Origin: SCUN01 sp964343975 | GTDB taxonomy: Bacteria; Acidobacteriota; Vicinamibacteria; Vicinamibacterales; SCN-69-37 | DNA: 50,823 nt | Assembly: GCA_964343975.1 (NCBI GenBank) | Contig: CAYFLU010000004.1 | Location: 1 to 50,823 of the forward strand | Reading direction: 5' to 3' | Part shown: positions 1 through 10,173 of the stretch, in pieces | Position numbering within the stretch: position 1 is the first letter of the stretch | Layout of the letters: each line of letters starts with the position of its first letter | The notes under the pieces: generated by a model | What the model saw: the letters and a program-made list of their open reading frames with translations, nothing else | What the model was told of the DNA's origin: nothing | The model's database searches: none | Position numbers and translations under genes: made by a program

Positions 1-102
1 CGGATGGCGAGCCTGTGCACCGGCGGCCGTCGAGACCAGCGCCACCACCACGACCGCACTCGCCGCCACACGCCACATCACACGGTTCATCTGCTGGTTC
101 AT
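1..102 (-). CDS. N-terminus of a secreted protein (partial, runs off window start)
   Basis: Reading leftwards from an ATG at 102, an open frame of 34 codons reaches the edge of the window. It begins with Met-Asn-Gln-Gln, then a basic residue, a long Ala/Val/Leu stretch and an Ala-Gly-Ala-Gln-Ala end. That is the layout of a Sec signal peptide with a signal peptidase I site near residue 30. The mature protein lies outside the window, so no function can be given. It sits just downstream, on the same strand, of the SDR/DUF2867 gene. Confidence 0.6.
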   Translation of the reverse strand, partial: MNQQMNRVMWRVAASAVVVVALVSTAAGAQARHP

Positions 103-126
103 TGAGTACGTCCTGGGCGAGCTGCA

Positions 127-1578
127 CTAGCCGCGGCTCGCAGCGCTGGCGCGCGTCGCGATTTCTCGCAACATGCCGCCGAAGATGAAGCCGTGCACCG
201 GCACGAGCGAGTACCAGTAGAGCAAGCCCCACAGCCCCATGGGATCGAAGACGGCTGTCTGATGAATGGTCGTGCCAGTGGCGTCCGGCACGACTTCGAA
301 TTCGAGCCACGCGCGGCCGGGCACCTTCATCTCCGCGGCAAGCCGCAGCCGCCGATCCGGTTCCACCGCTTCGACGCGCCAGAAATCAAGCGTGTCGCCG
401 ACGACGACGTGCGCGGGGTCGCGGCGGCCGCGGCGCATGCCTACACCGCCGAAGAGCAGATCGATGTAGCCGCGGCACTTCCACAACCACGTGCCGTAGT
501 ACCACCCGGCCTGGCCGCCGATACCGGCGATCGGCACGAACGCCCGCGCCGGCGGCACGTCAACGTGCATCGTGCGCGCGTCGACGAGGCGTGAGCCGAA
601 GCGCGCGCTGACGAGCGGCTGCGGACCGCCGCCCGACTGCAGCGCATCCGACCAACGCGTCATCGCGAAGTCGTGGTCTTCATGCCGGATCGCGCGCGCG
701 ATCGACTCGGCGAGTCCGGCCGGTCGAACGGCAAACGCGACATGTGCCGATGGATCGCGCACGACCGACCGATTGCGCAGGCCTTCGATCAGCTCACGGC
801 CGACGCGCGCGTACACGGGCGTCACCAACCCGAGCCACAGACTCGACAGATGCGGTGTCAGGAACGGCACCGAGATCATCGCGCGCCGCAGCCGGCGTTG
901 CCGCGCGTACTCGCGCATGAGGTCGCCGTAACTCGCGCGATCCGCGCCGCCGATTTCGTACACGGCGCCGGTGTCGTCGGGGCGATCCAGCGCGGCAACG
1001 AGATAGGCGAGCAGGTCGTCGATGCCGATGGGCTGTGCTTCGGTCGCCACCCACTTCGGGCAGATCATCACCGGCAGGCGTTCGACGAGCGCGCGGATCA
1101 TCTCGAACGACAGGCTGCCCGAGCCGATGACAATCGACGCGCGGAACTCGATCACAGGCACGCCGCTCTCGCGCAGCGCGTCACCGGTCTCGAGCCGGCT
1201 CTTCAAGTGCTTGCTGAGCCCGCCATCGTCGTGCGCGAGTCCACCGAGATAGATGATGCGGCGCACGCCCGCGGCCTTCGCGGCGGCGCCGAAGGCGCGC
1301 GCGGTGTCGATGTCGGTCTGGCGGTAGTCGCCGTGCGCGCCCATCGAGTGCACGAGGTAGTAGGCCGTGTGAATGCTGGTGAGGGCGGCGGTCAGCGCGG
1401 CGGGATCGAGCAGTGCGCCGCCGACGATCTCCGTGCCCGGCGCCGCTTTGGCGCGGAGCACCTCTGGACGACGGGCGAGGCAACGGAGCGGGCGACCGGT
1501 GGCTTCCAGCGCGGTGAGGAGACGGCCGCCGATGTAACCCGTGGCGCCGGTGAGGAGGATGCGGTCGTGCGGGAGCAT
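127..1578 (-). CDS. SDR-family NAD(P)-binding protein with C-terminal DUF2867 domain (YbjT-like)
   Basis: About 483 residues. The N-terminal half is an atypical short-chain dehydrogenase (NmrA-like) Rossmann fold with a GxxGxxG nucleotide-binding motif at residues 11-17 (GATGYIG), followed by the usual pattern of this family (LxRxP, then YLVHSMG). From about residue 300 the sequence changes to a DUF2867 domain rich in Trp/Tyr, with conserved WY and DFWRVE segments. The two-part layout and length match E. coli YbjT-type proteins, whose substrate is unknown. The frame stays open upstream to 2028, but that part is an arginine-rich shadow of the next gene, so the ATG at 1578, directly before the Rossmann motif, is taken as the start. 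No clear Shine-Dalgarno is visible. An oxidoreductase or ligand-sensing role is inference. Confidence 0.85.
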   Translation of the reverse strand: MLPHDRILLTGATGYIGGRLLTALEATGRPLRCLARRPEVLRAKAAPGTEIVGGALLDPAALTAALTSIHTAYYLVHSMGAHGDYRQTDIDTARAFGAAAKAAGVRRIIYLGGLAHDDGGLSKHLKSRLETGDALRESGVPVIEFRASIVIGSGSLSFEMIRALVERLPVMICPKWVATEAQPIGIDDLLAYLVAALDRPDDTGAVYEIGGADRASYGDLMREYARQRRLRRAMISVPFLTPHLSSLWLGLVTPVYARVGRELIEGLRNRSVVRDPSAHVAFAVRPAGLAESIARAIRHEDHDFAMTRWSDALQSGGGPQPLVSARFGSRLVDARTMHVDVPPARAFVPIAGIGGQAGWYYGTWLWKCRGYIDLLFGGVGMRRGRRDPAHVVVGDTLDFWRVEAVEPDRRLRLAAEMKVPGRAWLEFEVVPDATGTTIHQTAVFDPMGLWGLLYWYSLVPVHGFIFGGMLREIATRASAASRG

Positions 1579-1694
1579 GCGATCTTTTACTGCGACGCCG
1601 TACGTGGGATCAAAGGTCCTGGCGTGTGGCGGGTGCCTTCGGCGCGGTAGCGAGAAATGCTCATCGCCTCGATGACTCGCGGCGCGGGTCGGGA

Positions 1695-2408
1695 TCACTG
1701 TCGCGACGGGGCTTGTCGATCCTGGATGCTGTCGGCCTTGCGGACTAGGACGCCATCGCCGTTTCGTTCGTAGGTCACAAACGAGCAGTTCGGCACGGGC
1801 GCGGCGTGCCAATTTCTGGCGGCTTCGTCGTACGTCCAGCCTTCGAGCCAGTAGCGGAACATTCGCAGTGTGCCGCCATGCGTGACGAGGAGCACGCGCT
1901 TGCTGTCGAGCGCGGCGGCGGTGGATTCCATGAACTGATGCACACGCTGCGCGACATCGGCGAGACTCTCGCCGCCGGGAGGGCGCGAGAAGAACGGGCC
2001 GTTCACGCGCCAGTATTCCTGAAGCCACGGAAATGCGGCCGCGGCCTCAGACTCGGTGAAGTTGAACGCGTAGCCGCCGTCGCGTTCGCGTAGGAGCAAG
2101 TGATGCGTGGTCTGCATGGCCGCGCGAGCCTCCTCCGTCCACGCTTCCAGCAGCGCCGCCATCGTCTCACGCGTGCGCCGGTACCCCGAGTGCATGACGA
2201 CATCGAACGTGCCGAACATCTCGCGCAACTCGAGTCCAGTCGCGCGCGCCTTGGCGTGCCCCGCCGTTGTCAGTGGATTCTCGTGATCCGGGACTGTGCG
2301 CAATTCGTCGATCTGATCCGTGTCGTTGAAGAACACCTTGCCGGTCTTCGCGGCATTGCGTGCGCTTTCCGCGTGGCGAATGATGACGAGGAGCTGGGGG
2401 CCGGGCAT
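1695..2408 (-). CDS. histidine phosphatase family protein (phosphoglycerate mutase-like)
   Basis: 237 residues. The RHAE motif near residue 11 carries the phosphorylated histidine of the branch-2 histidine phosphatase superfamily. A second conserved segment, VTHGGTLR around residue 175, supplies the other active-site histidine, and HSGYRRTRET in between matches the family's S-x-x-x-R region. There is no signal peptide, so a cytoplasmic phosphatase is expected. The substrate cannot be read from the sequence. The gene starts 51 bp downstream of the nucleotidyltransferase stop on the same strand and may be read from the same transcript. Confidence 0.88.
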   Translation of the reverse strand: MPGPQLLVIIRHAESARNAAKTGKVFFNDTDQIDELRTVPDHENPLTTAGHAKARATGLELREMFGTFDVVMHSGYRRTRETMAALLEAWTEEARAAMQTTHHLLLRERDGGYAFNFTESEAAAAFPWLQEYWRVNGPFFSRPPGGESLADVAQRVHQFMESTAAALDSKRVLLVTHGGTLRMFRYWLEGWTYDEAARNWHAAPVPNCSFVTYERNGDGVLVRKADSIQDRQAPSRQ

Positions 2409-2459
2409 GGGAGGAATTGTACGAGGCGGGCGTGACAGGACAGGGCCGAAGCCGATGTC

Positions 2460-3152
2460 TTAGCGGCTCTCGGTGAGCATCTTGAGCCGTTCCACGAGGA
2501 GCGGTAGCCGCGCCTGACTGGCTCGATCTGGCAGCAGGAAGCCCGGCAACGCCTCGATGAAGTCGGCATGCGCCAGCAAGTCGCGGATCTCAGCGGCGAT
2601 AAAGGCGCGGACGTCGTCAGGAGCACCCGCCACTTCCTCGACAAGCTCCGGTCGCCCATCGATGACCGTGACGATGTCCTCGAGGTCGTGACTGGCGACG
2701 ACGTCGCCGGCTCCCCGTCCATGGAATGCCTCAAGCTTCGTGGCGACGAACAGCACGGGCGTCACGATGCGGGCATTGTGGCCGGCGATGCGTATTGTCC
2801 GCGCCGTCGCCACGGCCGCGGGATACCACCGATTGGTGAATCCCAACACGCGTTCGCTGGTGGGCAACACGTCGATGATCGTGGTGCCGTTGCGCCAGCG
2901 GCAGAGTGGCGCGTCCTCTGAGGTGTCTTCCATGAACCCAAGTGCACGAAGGCGATCAGATAACGCCGTGTACTGGGCGTACGAGGCGACGTCCACGATC
3001 GCGTCGATGTCCTTCGTTGGTCGGATGGTCGTCGCTGCCGGATCGCTGATGAATACGCCTGTGGTGGAGCCGCCGACAAAGACAAGCTCGTCGAGCAGCG
3101 GCGCAAGCAATCGCACCGCGGTTTCGAATCGGGTGCGATTCGGGTCAGCCAC
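2460..3152 (-). CDS. nucleotidyltransferase, AbiEii/AbiGii-like (candidate toxin)
   Basis: About 230 residues when started at the GTG at 3152. The nucleotidyltransferase signature is present: a GGS segment (VFVGGST) about 20 residues before an acidic triad-type motif (TKDIDAIVD). This is the arrangement in AbiEii/AbiGii-type and minimal nucleotidyltransferases, which move nucleotides onto RNA or protein. The GTG start lies inside the stop of the winged-helix gene (GTGGCTGA, 8 bp overlap), implying translational coupling. The frame is open further upstream to 3230, but that would overlap the regulator by 86 bp and reads as a shadow. Known AbiE units pair a winged-helix antitoxin (AbiEi) with this kind of enzyme. 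Toxicity here is inference; a plain regulatory nucleotidyltransferase is the alternative. Confidence 0.8.
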   Translation of the reverse strand: MADPNRTRFETAVRLLAPLLDELVFVGGSTTGVFISDPAATTIRPTKDIDAIVDVASYAQYTALSDRLRALGFMEDTSEDAPLCRWRNGTTIIDVLPTSERVLGFTNRWYPAAVATARTIRIAGHNARIVTPVLFVATKLEAFHGRGAGDVVASHDLEDIVTVIDGRPELVEEVAGAPDDVRAFIAAEIRDLLAHADFIEALPGFLLPDRASQARLPLLVERLKMLTESR

Positions 3153-3672
3153 GGAGTTGCTTTCCGATGCGAGACGACAGCGCCCGCTCCGCGAGACGGC
3201 GTTCCCGCGCTCTGCCATCGCGGAGTGCATCGATCAATGCGAGCATCTCGTAGACGAGCGAATCCTGACGCGCCGCCGCCGGCGCGGATTTGTGCAGCGG
3301 TTCAAACGCCACGCCTCGGACGGTGCCTTCGGCATCCGGCCACACCGGCGGCAGTTCGCTGCCCCCATCGATCGTCGCGTTGAGCGGCGGCGCCGCATGT
3401 GCGGTGGGCACGCCGCGCGTAGCTTCGCCGCGATTCGGTGGGAACACGTATTTCACGCCGTGTAGCAGGAACTCCTCAACGGCGTGCCGCTGGGGCTGGC
3501 CGGTCGCTGGCGCGATCAGTCGCGACCGTTCCAATCGCTTCAGCGATGCGTGGACCTGGGACGGACTGAGCTTGAGATCCATAGCGACCTGCGCCATCGG
3601 CGGTCGACGTCCGCCGTAGCTGATCAGCTTCACGAGCACGAGCACGTCTTGCGGCAGCACGCCCTGAGGCAT
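3145..3672 (-). CDS. winged-helix (MarR/AbiEi-like) regulator, candidate antitoxin
   Basis: About 175 residues from the ATG at 3672. The first 70 residues form a helix-turn-helix: QDVLVLVKLI, then MAQVAMDLKLSPSQVHASLKRLERSRLI, with typical turn and recognition-helix spacing. The C-terminal part has the segment PVWPDAEG-VRG-AFEPL and a helical tail, a layout I recall from winged-helix genes that precede nucleotidyltransferases. Upstream sequence is open to 3720, but those codons are encoded by the palindrome at 3671-3701, which is better read as an operator. Its stop overlaps the start of the nucleotidyltransferase. Autorepression through the palindrome is likely. No good Shine-Dalgarno is seen; a leaderless message is possible. 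Confidence 0.8.
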   Translation of the reverse strand: MPQGVLPQDVLVLVKLISYGGRRPPMAQVAMDLKLSPSQVHASLKRLERSRLIAPATGQPQRHAVEEFLLHGVKYVFPPNRGEATRGVPTAHAAPPLNATIDGGSELPPVWPDAEGTVRGVAFEPLHKSAPAAARQDSLVYEMLALIDALRDGRARERRLAERALSSRIGKQLRG

Positions 3673-3701
3673 TCCATATTCTAGAATCTGGAATATGGAA
3701 T
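3671..3701. promoter_or_regulatory. perfect inverted repeat, probable operator of the HTH-nucleotidyltransferase pair
   Basis: ATTCCATATTC at 3671-3681 is the exact reverse complement of GAATATGGAAT at 3691-3701, separated by 9 bases. The centre holds a second palindrome, ATTCTAGAAT (3678-3687). It is a strikingly AT-rich island in GC-rich DNA and ends on the start codon of the winged-helix gene. Binding by that protein as a dimer is inference. Confidence 0.7.
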
Positions 3702-3741
3702 AGCAAGCCAAGCTCTTCAAAGAGGATGGGGTGGCGCTTCG

Positions 3742-4410
3742 TTACCGCTTCACGCCCGCGTCGTCTACCACCCAGTTGCCGCCCGTGCGCTTGAGCCGCG
3801 CGGTGGCTTCCTGCAGGGCGGCCGGTTCGTAGCCGATCGCCGCGGCCATCGTCGTCGGCGTCCACTTCCACGTGTACTTCACCGCCGTGAAGCCGCCGCC
3901 CTGAGACTTGATCTCGGTGACGTCGACCAGCTCACGCGTGGCGACGTCGATCGACGCGCCGAGCTGTACGCCCGCCGCCTTGCCTTTGTCCGTGAGCGTG
4001 GTCCGCACCATCGCGAGGCGCACCTGATCGCGCTGGAAGCCGCTCTGCTTCGACTGCGCCTGCACCTCATCGCACGCCGGATCGGGCGAGCGGCCGGCCG
4101 GATCGAAGCGGAATTCCTTGAGATCGATGTGGACGGCTCCCGCCTTCACGGCGTCATTGAGCGCGTCCTTGTTCGACAGGTTCCGAAACATCTCCACGAG
4201 ATCGACCTGGCCCGTGGTGGCGAAGGAGAAGTCCGGATTCGCGGTCATGCAATACGTGAGCGACGGCAGCGTCCGTTTGAGCGTCGACGCGATCGCCTTC
4301 GATACCGCGGCGGCCGCGTCCGGCTTTGCCGGAACGTCAGCACCGCACGCGATGGTGACGAGGAGTGACGAGACCGCGAACACGAGAGCCGTCGATCGTG
4401 ACGTGAACAT
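3742..4410 (-). CDS. secreted or lipid-anchored protein of unknown function
   Basis: 222 residues. The N-terminus is a signal sequence (MFTSRSTALVFAVSSLLVTIAC). The cysteine after TIA could be a lipoprotein attachment site, though the lipobox is weak; cleavage by signal peptidase I is the alternative. The mature part mixes helices with beta strands, contains no enzyme motif I recognise, and carries two further cysteines (TYCMT and PACDE) that could form a disulfide. It lies between the toxin-like pair and the YciI gene on the same strand. No function is proposed. Confidence 0.75.
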   Translation of the reverse strand: MFTSRSTALVFAVSSLLVTIACGADVPAKPDAAAAVSKAIASTLKRTLPSLTYCMTANPDFSFATTGQVDLVEMFRNLSNKDALNDAVKAGAVHIDLKEFRFDPAGRSPDPACDEVQAQSKQSGFQRDQVRLAMVRTTLTDKGKAAGVQLGASIDVATRELVDVTEIKSQGGGFTAVKYTWKWTPTTMAAAIGYEPAALQEATARLKRTGGNWVVDDAGVKR

Positions 4411-4425
4411 AGCCCTATCCTCTCA

Positions 4426-4719
4426 TCACTCGGCCATCGTCCACGCGGCCGGGTCCTTGCTCTTCTGACTCGCCCGAAATTCAATCACGCGCACGGTGGC
4501 GAGTCCTTGTGCAACGAACGGGTCTTCCTTGGCAATCGCTTCGACTTCCGCGCGATCGCTGCCCGTGGCGACGATGACGCCGCCGTCGCGTGGGATCTTG
4601 CGGCCGGAGACGAGAAACCGGCCGGCTGCATACTGCGCGTTGAGCCAGCGCATGTGCGCCTTCATGGCGCCATCGATCTTGTCGAGCGGCGCGGTGTAGG
4701 TGAGCTCGAGGATGAACAT
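4426..4719 (-). CDS. YciI family protein
   Basis: 97 residues, the standard length of the YciI/DGPF-like family (ferredoxin-like fold). The opening strand FILELTYTAPLDKID, the HMRWLNAQYAAGRFLVSG segment, the DGGVIVATG strand and the KEDPFVAQGLATVRVIEF end follow the family pattern. These include the conserved histidine and aspartate often viewed as a catalytic pair. Its ATG overlaps the stop of the preceding SnoaL-like gene (TAATG), so translation is probably coupled. The frame is open upstream, but that part overlaps the previous gene and is a shadow. Substrate unknown; some relatives act on small cyclic or chlorinated compounds. Confidence 0.88.
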   Translation of the reverse strand: MFILELTYTAPLDKIDGAMKAHMRWLNAQYAAGRFLVSGRKIPRDGGVIVATGSDRAEVEAIAKEDPFVAQGLATVRVIEFRASQKSKDPAAWTMAE

Positions 4720-5180
4720 TACTTGCCGGTCGGACGAATCGACGTGTACTGCGCCGATGCCACTTGCCAGGCGCCGCCGTCGCGCACACACACGAGGGTG
4801 GCGCGGATGCTCCTCGGCGGCATGGCTTCGCCTTTCGACGTCATCGCGTAGTTGAAGCGCGCGACCACGACGGCGGTGGTGCCGTGCTCCCGCACGCTCA
4901 CCTCGTCCACACTGGCCGTCGTTGTCATCACGCTCGCGGGCGGCTTCTGACTCGGGTCGTAGAAGCCGAGCACTTTGTCGCGCGGATCGACTTCGCCGAG
5001 CGGCGAGACTTCGAGATAGTCGCGCGACAGCAGTCGATCGAGCGCCTTCGCATCGAATGCGGTCTGCGCGGCGACGAACTGCTTCACGAGTGACGTCAGT
5101 GCCGCGTCCTGGCGGCCCGGCGCCTGTGCGCCCAGTGCCGCGGACCACGTGATCCAGCAGGCGAAGATGAAGCGCGCCAT
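4719..5180 (-). CDS. secreted SnoaL-like / DUF4440 (NTF2-fold) protein
   Basis: 153 residues from the ATG at 5180. A short signal peptide (MARFIFACWITWSAALGAQA) is followed by an NTF2-like domain: helices ALTSLVKQFVAAQTAFDAKALDRLL, the SRDYLEVSPLG segment, and antiparallel strands ending in GGAWQVASAQYTSI. This is the normal layout of DUF4440/SnoaL-like proteins, which bind or isomerise small molecules. The gene starts 5 bp after the VOC gene's stop and overlaps the YciI start, making a tight three-gene unit. The frame runs open to 5351, but that part is an arginine-rich shadow of the VOC gene. Whether it is an enzyme is unknown. Confidence 0.82.
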   Translation of the reverse strand: MARFIFACWITWSAALGAQAPGRQDAALTSLVKQFVAAQTAFDAKALDRLLSRDYLEVSPLGEVDPRDKVLGFYDPSQKPPASVMTTTASVDEVSVREHGTTAVVVARFNYAMTSKGEAMPPRSIRATLVCVRDGGAWQVASAQYTSIRPTGK

Positions 5181-5185
5181 CGCCC

Positions 5186-5662
5186 TCAGCCCCTTCGCGC
5201 GGCTTCGATCGCCGCGATGTCGATCTTGCTCATCGTCATCATCGCGGCAAAGACACGCCCGGCCTCCGCGCCGCCGGCGGCCATGCCTTCGGTGAGCGCG
5301 CGCGGCGTGATCTGCCACGACAGCCCCCACTTGTCCTTGCACCACCCACACCGGCTCGCTTCGCCGCCGTTGCCGATGATCGCGTCCCAGTAGCGGTCCG
5401 TCTCTTCCTGTGTGTCGGTGGCGACCTGAAACGAAAACGCCATCGAATGCGCGACGCCCGGACCGCCGTTGAGGCCGAGGCAGGGAATGCCGAGCACGGT
5501 GAATTGCACGGTGAGGACGTCACCTTTCTTGCCGTTCGGAAAGTCGCCCGGCGCGCGGTGCACCGACTTCACGACGCTGTCGGGGAACGTCGCCGCATAG
5601 AACGTGGCGGCCTCGAGCGCCTCCTTGTCGAACCAGAGACAGAGCGTGTTCTTGGGAGTCAT
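5186..5662 (-). CDS. VOC family protein (PhnB / glyoxalase-like)
   Basis: About 158 residues. It opens with a beta strand (NTLCLWFDKEALEAATFYAATFPDS), then DVLTVQFTVLGIPCLGLNGG, and the second half has YWDAIIGNGGEASRCGWCKDKWGLSWQITP. This is the classic pattern of the PhnB-like VOC proteins often annotated as 3-demethylubiquinone methyltransferase-like, which are metal-binding or degenerate glyoxalase folds. ATG at 5662 and GTG at 5668 are both possible starts and no Shine-Dalgarno decides between them. It is first in a tight unit with the SnoaL-like and YciI genes, all small-molecule-binding folds. Confidence 0.88.
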   Translation of the reverse strand: MTPKNTLCLWFDKEALEAATFYAATFPDSVVKSVHRAPGDFPNGKKGDVLTVQFTVLGIPCLGLNGGPGVAHSMAFSFQVATDTQEETDRYWDAIIGNGGEASRCGWCKDKWGLSWQITPRALTEGMAAGGAEAGRVFAAMMTMSKIDIAAIEAARRG

Positions 5663-5692
5663 GGTCACGCCACTATAGCGCCGGCGATGGCG

Positions 5693-6502
5693 TCAGTGCG
5701 TGAGGCCGTAGATGATCGCGTTGACGCCGAGCTTGTACGCCTCGTTGGTGTCCGCCACCGGACGAAATCCGCGTCCCGACCACTCCCAGAACTGCGAGAT
5801 GTCGGTGTTGTACGCCACGAACATCTGCATCCGCTTCTTCACGTCGTTGCCTTCGAACACGCCGCGGAAGATCGGTCGACCGGCGTTGTAGGCCTGCGGA
5901 AAGACGTCGAGCGAGGTGATCTCGAAGAACTGATTGAACAACTGATGCGAGACGTCGAGATCGATGACTTTCGCTGTCGGATTGACGCGCGCGAAGTTCT
6001 CCGCAAACTGCTCCCACCCGCGACCGCCGCGCCACTCGGCCGTCTTGAAGTCATCGACGATCACGAAGCCGCCCTTGTCGAGGAAGGTCCGCAGGTTCTG
6101 CGCTTCCTTGTCCGTGATCCGCCACCAGCTCACTTCGATGATGTACAGCACCGGATACCGGAAGATCTCCGGATCCTCGAGCGAGAGCGTGTCGGTCTGC
6201 GCATTGGCGTCGAGCGCCGTCACCGCGCGCAGAATCTGCATGAGGTTGGTCTCGGCGGCCGGATAGCCGTGCGACCACGCCGGCTGCCCGCGATACCAGT
6301 AGCCGCCGGGCAACGTGTCGTACGTGAGCCGCACGAACGCGAACTTGCCGTTGTACTTCGGGTTCGGCGTCACGCCGACCGGGCTGGCGAACGCGCCGCC
6401 GAAATCACCGAAGCCGCGCTGGCCCGAGGCCACGCCGGTCGCACACACCACGAGCAGCACGGCGAGCGCCACGCGCCACCACCCCGGCCCCGTTGTGTGC
6501 AT
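5693..6502 (-). CDS. secreted DUF4159 domain-containing protein
   Basis: 269 residues. A signal peptide (residues 1 to about 27, ending in ASG) is followed by a DUF4159 domain: FAFVRLTYDT, the EIFRYPVLYIIEVSWWRIT strand, LRTFLDKGGFVIVDDF, and HQLFNQFFEI, ending with AYKLGVNAIIYGLTH. The fold is related to glutamine amidotransferase/ThuA-like proteins, but I see no catalytic cysteine. In many bacteria such genes sit near MoxR/BatA-type complexes; none is present here. A periplasmic or exported location is expected. It is divergent from the ABC exporter genes across a 65-bp gap. Confidence 0.85.
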   Translation of the reverse strand: MHTTGPGWWRVALAVLLVVCATGVASGQRGFGDFGGAFASPVGVTPNPKYNGKFAFVRLTYDTLPGGYWYRGQPAWSHGYPAAETNLMQILRAVTALDANAQTDTLSLEDPEIFRYPVLYIIEVSWWRITDKEAQNLRTFLDKGGFVIVDDFKTAEWRGGRGWEQFAENFARVNPTAKVIDLDVSHQLFNQFFEITSLDVFPQAYNAGRPIFRGVFEGNDVKKRMQMFVAYNTDISQFWEWSGRGFRPVADTNEAYKLGVNAIIYGLTH

Positions 6503-6567
6503 GGCGCAACGATATCCCCGCGCCGCTCATCTTTCCAGCAGACCTTCACACTACAATCGGGGAGTCC

Positions 6568-8294
<1,727 letters not shown>

Positions 8295-8298
<4 letters not shown>

Positions 8299-10160
8299 GC
8301 GACAAGCGGACCCCCTCACGCGAACCGGCGCCGATGTTCGGCCGCGGCCCCATGCACGGCATGGGCATGCCGGCGCAGAAGGCCAAGGATTTCAAAGGCA
8401 CGTTGTCGCGGCTGCTGCGCTATCTGCAGCCGCACCGCGCGGCCCTCGCCGTCGTCTTCGTGTGCGGCGCGATCGGCACGGTCTTCTCCGTGCTCGGCCC
8501 GCGCCTTCTCGGCCTCGCGACGACGAAGGTGTACGAAGGCTTCATCGCCCGGCAGCGCGGGATCGCCGGCGCCGGCATCGACTTCGCGTATCTCAACCGG
8601 CTGATGGTCTGGTTGTTGGCGCTGTATCTCGTCGCCAACCTCTTCCAGTATCTGATGCAGTACCTGATGGCGAACGCGGCGCAGAAGACGGTGTACGCCC
8701 TGCGCGAAGAAGTGGAGGCGAAGTTCGATCGCTTGCCGCTGAAGTTCTTCGACACCCGCACGCGCGGCGAGTTGATGAGCCGCGCCATCAACGACCTCGA
8801 CAGCATCAGCGCCACGCTGCAGCAGAACCTCACGCAGCTGCTCACGTCCGGCCTCACGGTGCTCGGCGTTGTCGTCATGATGTTCTCGCTGAGCTGGATG
8901 CTGACGACCGGCATCATCGTGTCGGTGCCGCTGAGCGTGATGGTGGTGGCGCGCGTCGCCAAGCGGTCGCAGAAGTTCTTCATGGAGCAGCAGCAGGCAC
9001 TTGGCGCGCTGAACGGGCACGTGGCCGAGATGTATTCGGGCCACGCCGTCGTGACGGCCTTCGGTCACGCCGACACGTCGATTGCGACCTTCGAGCGCCT
9101 GAACGCGAAGTGCTACGACGGCGCGTGGAAGGCACAGTTCGTGTCGGGCGTCATGATGCCGATCATGATGATGGTCGGCAACCTCAACTACGTGTTCGTG
9201 GCGGTCGCCGGCGGCGTGCTGGTCACGCGAGGGTCGCTGACGGTCGGCAACGTGCAGGCGTTCATCCAGTACTCGCGGCAGTTCTCGATGCCGATGGCGC
9301 AGTTGAGCGCGATCGCGAACCAGATCCAGTTGACGATCGTCGCCGCTGAGCGCGTGTTCGAGTTGCTCGACGAGCCCGAAGAAGCCGCCGACGCGCCCGA
9401 TGCCGTGGTCCTGACCAATCCGCAGGGGGCTGTGCAGTTCGATCACGTGTCGTTCCGCTACAAGCCGGACGTGGCGCTGATCGACGGCCTCTCACTCGAT
9501 GTGGCCCCCGGTCAGACCGTCGCGATCGTCGGCCCGACCGGCGCCGGCAAGACCACGCTCGTGAATCTGCTGATGCGCTTCTATGACGTCGGCGAGGGCG
9601 CGATCCGCATCGATGGCGTCGACATCCGCACGATGAAGCGCAGCGCGCTGCGTCGAACGTTCGGCATGGTGCTGCAGGACACGTGGCTCTTCTCCGGGAC
9701 GATCCGCGAGAACATTGCCTTCGGGCGCGAAGGGGCCACCGCGAAGCAGATCGACGACGCGGCACACGCGGCGCAGGCGGCGCATTTCATCCACACGCTA
9801 CCGGAGAACTTCGAGACGAAGATCAACGAAGAGGCGAGCAATCTGTCGCAGGGACAGAAGCAGTTGCTCACGATCGCGCGCGCGTTCCTCGCCGATCCGG
9901 CGATCCTGATCCTCGACGAGGCCACGAGCAGTGTCGACACGCGCACGGAAGTGCTGATCCAGGACGCCATGCACCGTCTGATGAAGGGCCGCACGACGTT
10001 CGTCATCGCGCACCGGCTTTCAACGATCCGCAACGCCGACGTCATCCTGATGATGGAACATGGCCGCATCGTCGAGCGCGGCAGCCACCACGACCTGATC
10101 GCCGCCAATGGCGCCTACGCGGCGCTGTACATGAGCCAGTTCGCGGGCAAAACGGCATAG
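8295..10160 (+). CDS. ABC exporter half-transporter, catalytic subunit (TM288/YheH-like)
   Basis: 621 residues with a short polar N-terminal extension, a six-helix membrane domain and a nucleotide-binding domain. Walker A is GPTGAGKTT (Lys419), Walker B ends in the catalytic Glu542 (ILDEA), and the switch His573 is intact. The signature is LSQGQ (Ser518-Gln519) rather than LSGGQ. In heterodimeric exporters this weakened signature faces the degenerate Walker site of the partner, so the two proteins complement each other exactly as expected for one asymmetric transporter. Translation is coupled to the upstream partner by an ATGA overlap. It is the only exporter in the window and lies 11 kb from the NRPS; a link is possible but unproven. 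Confidence 0.93.
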
Positions 10161-10173
10161 GTCAAGAGCCGTC

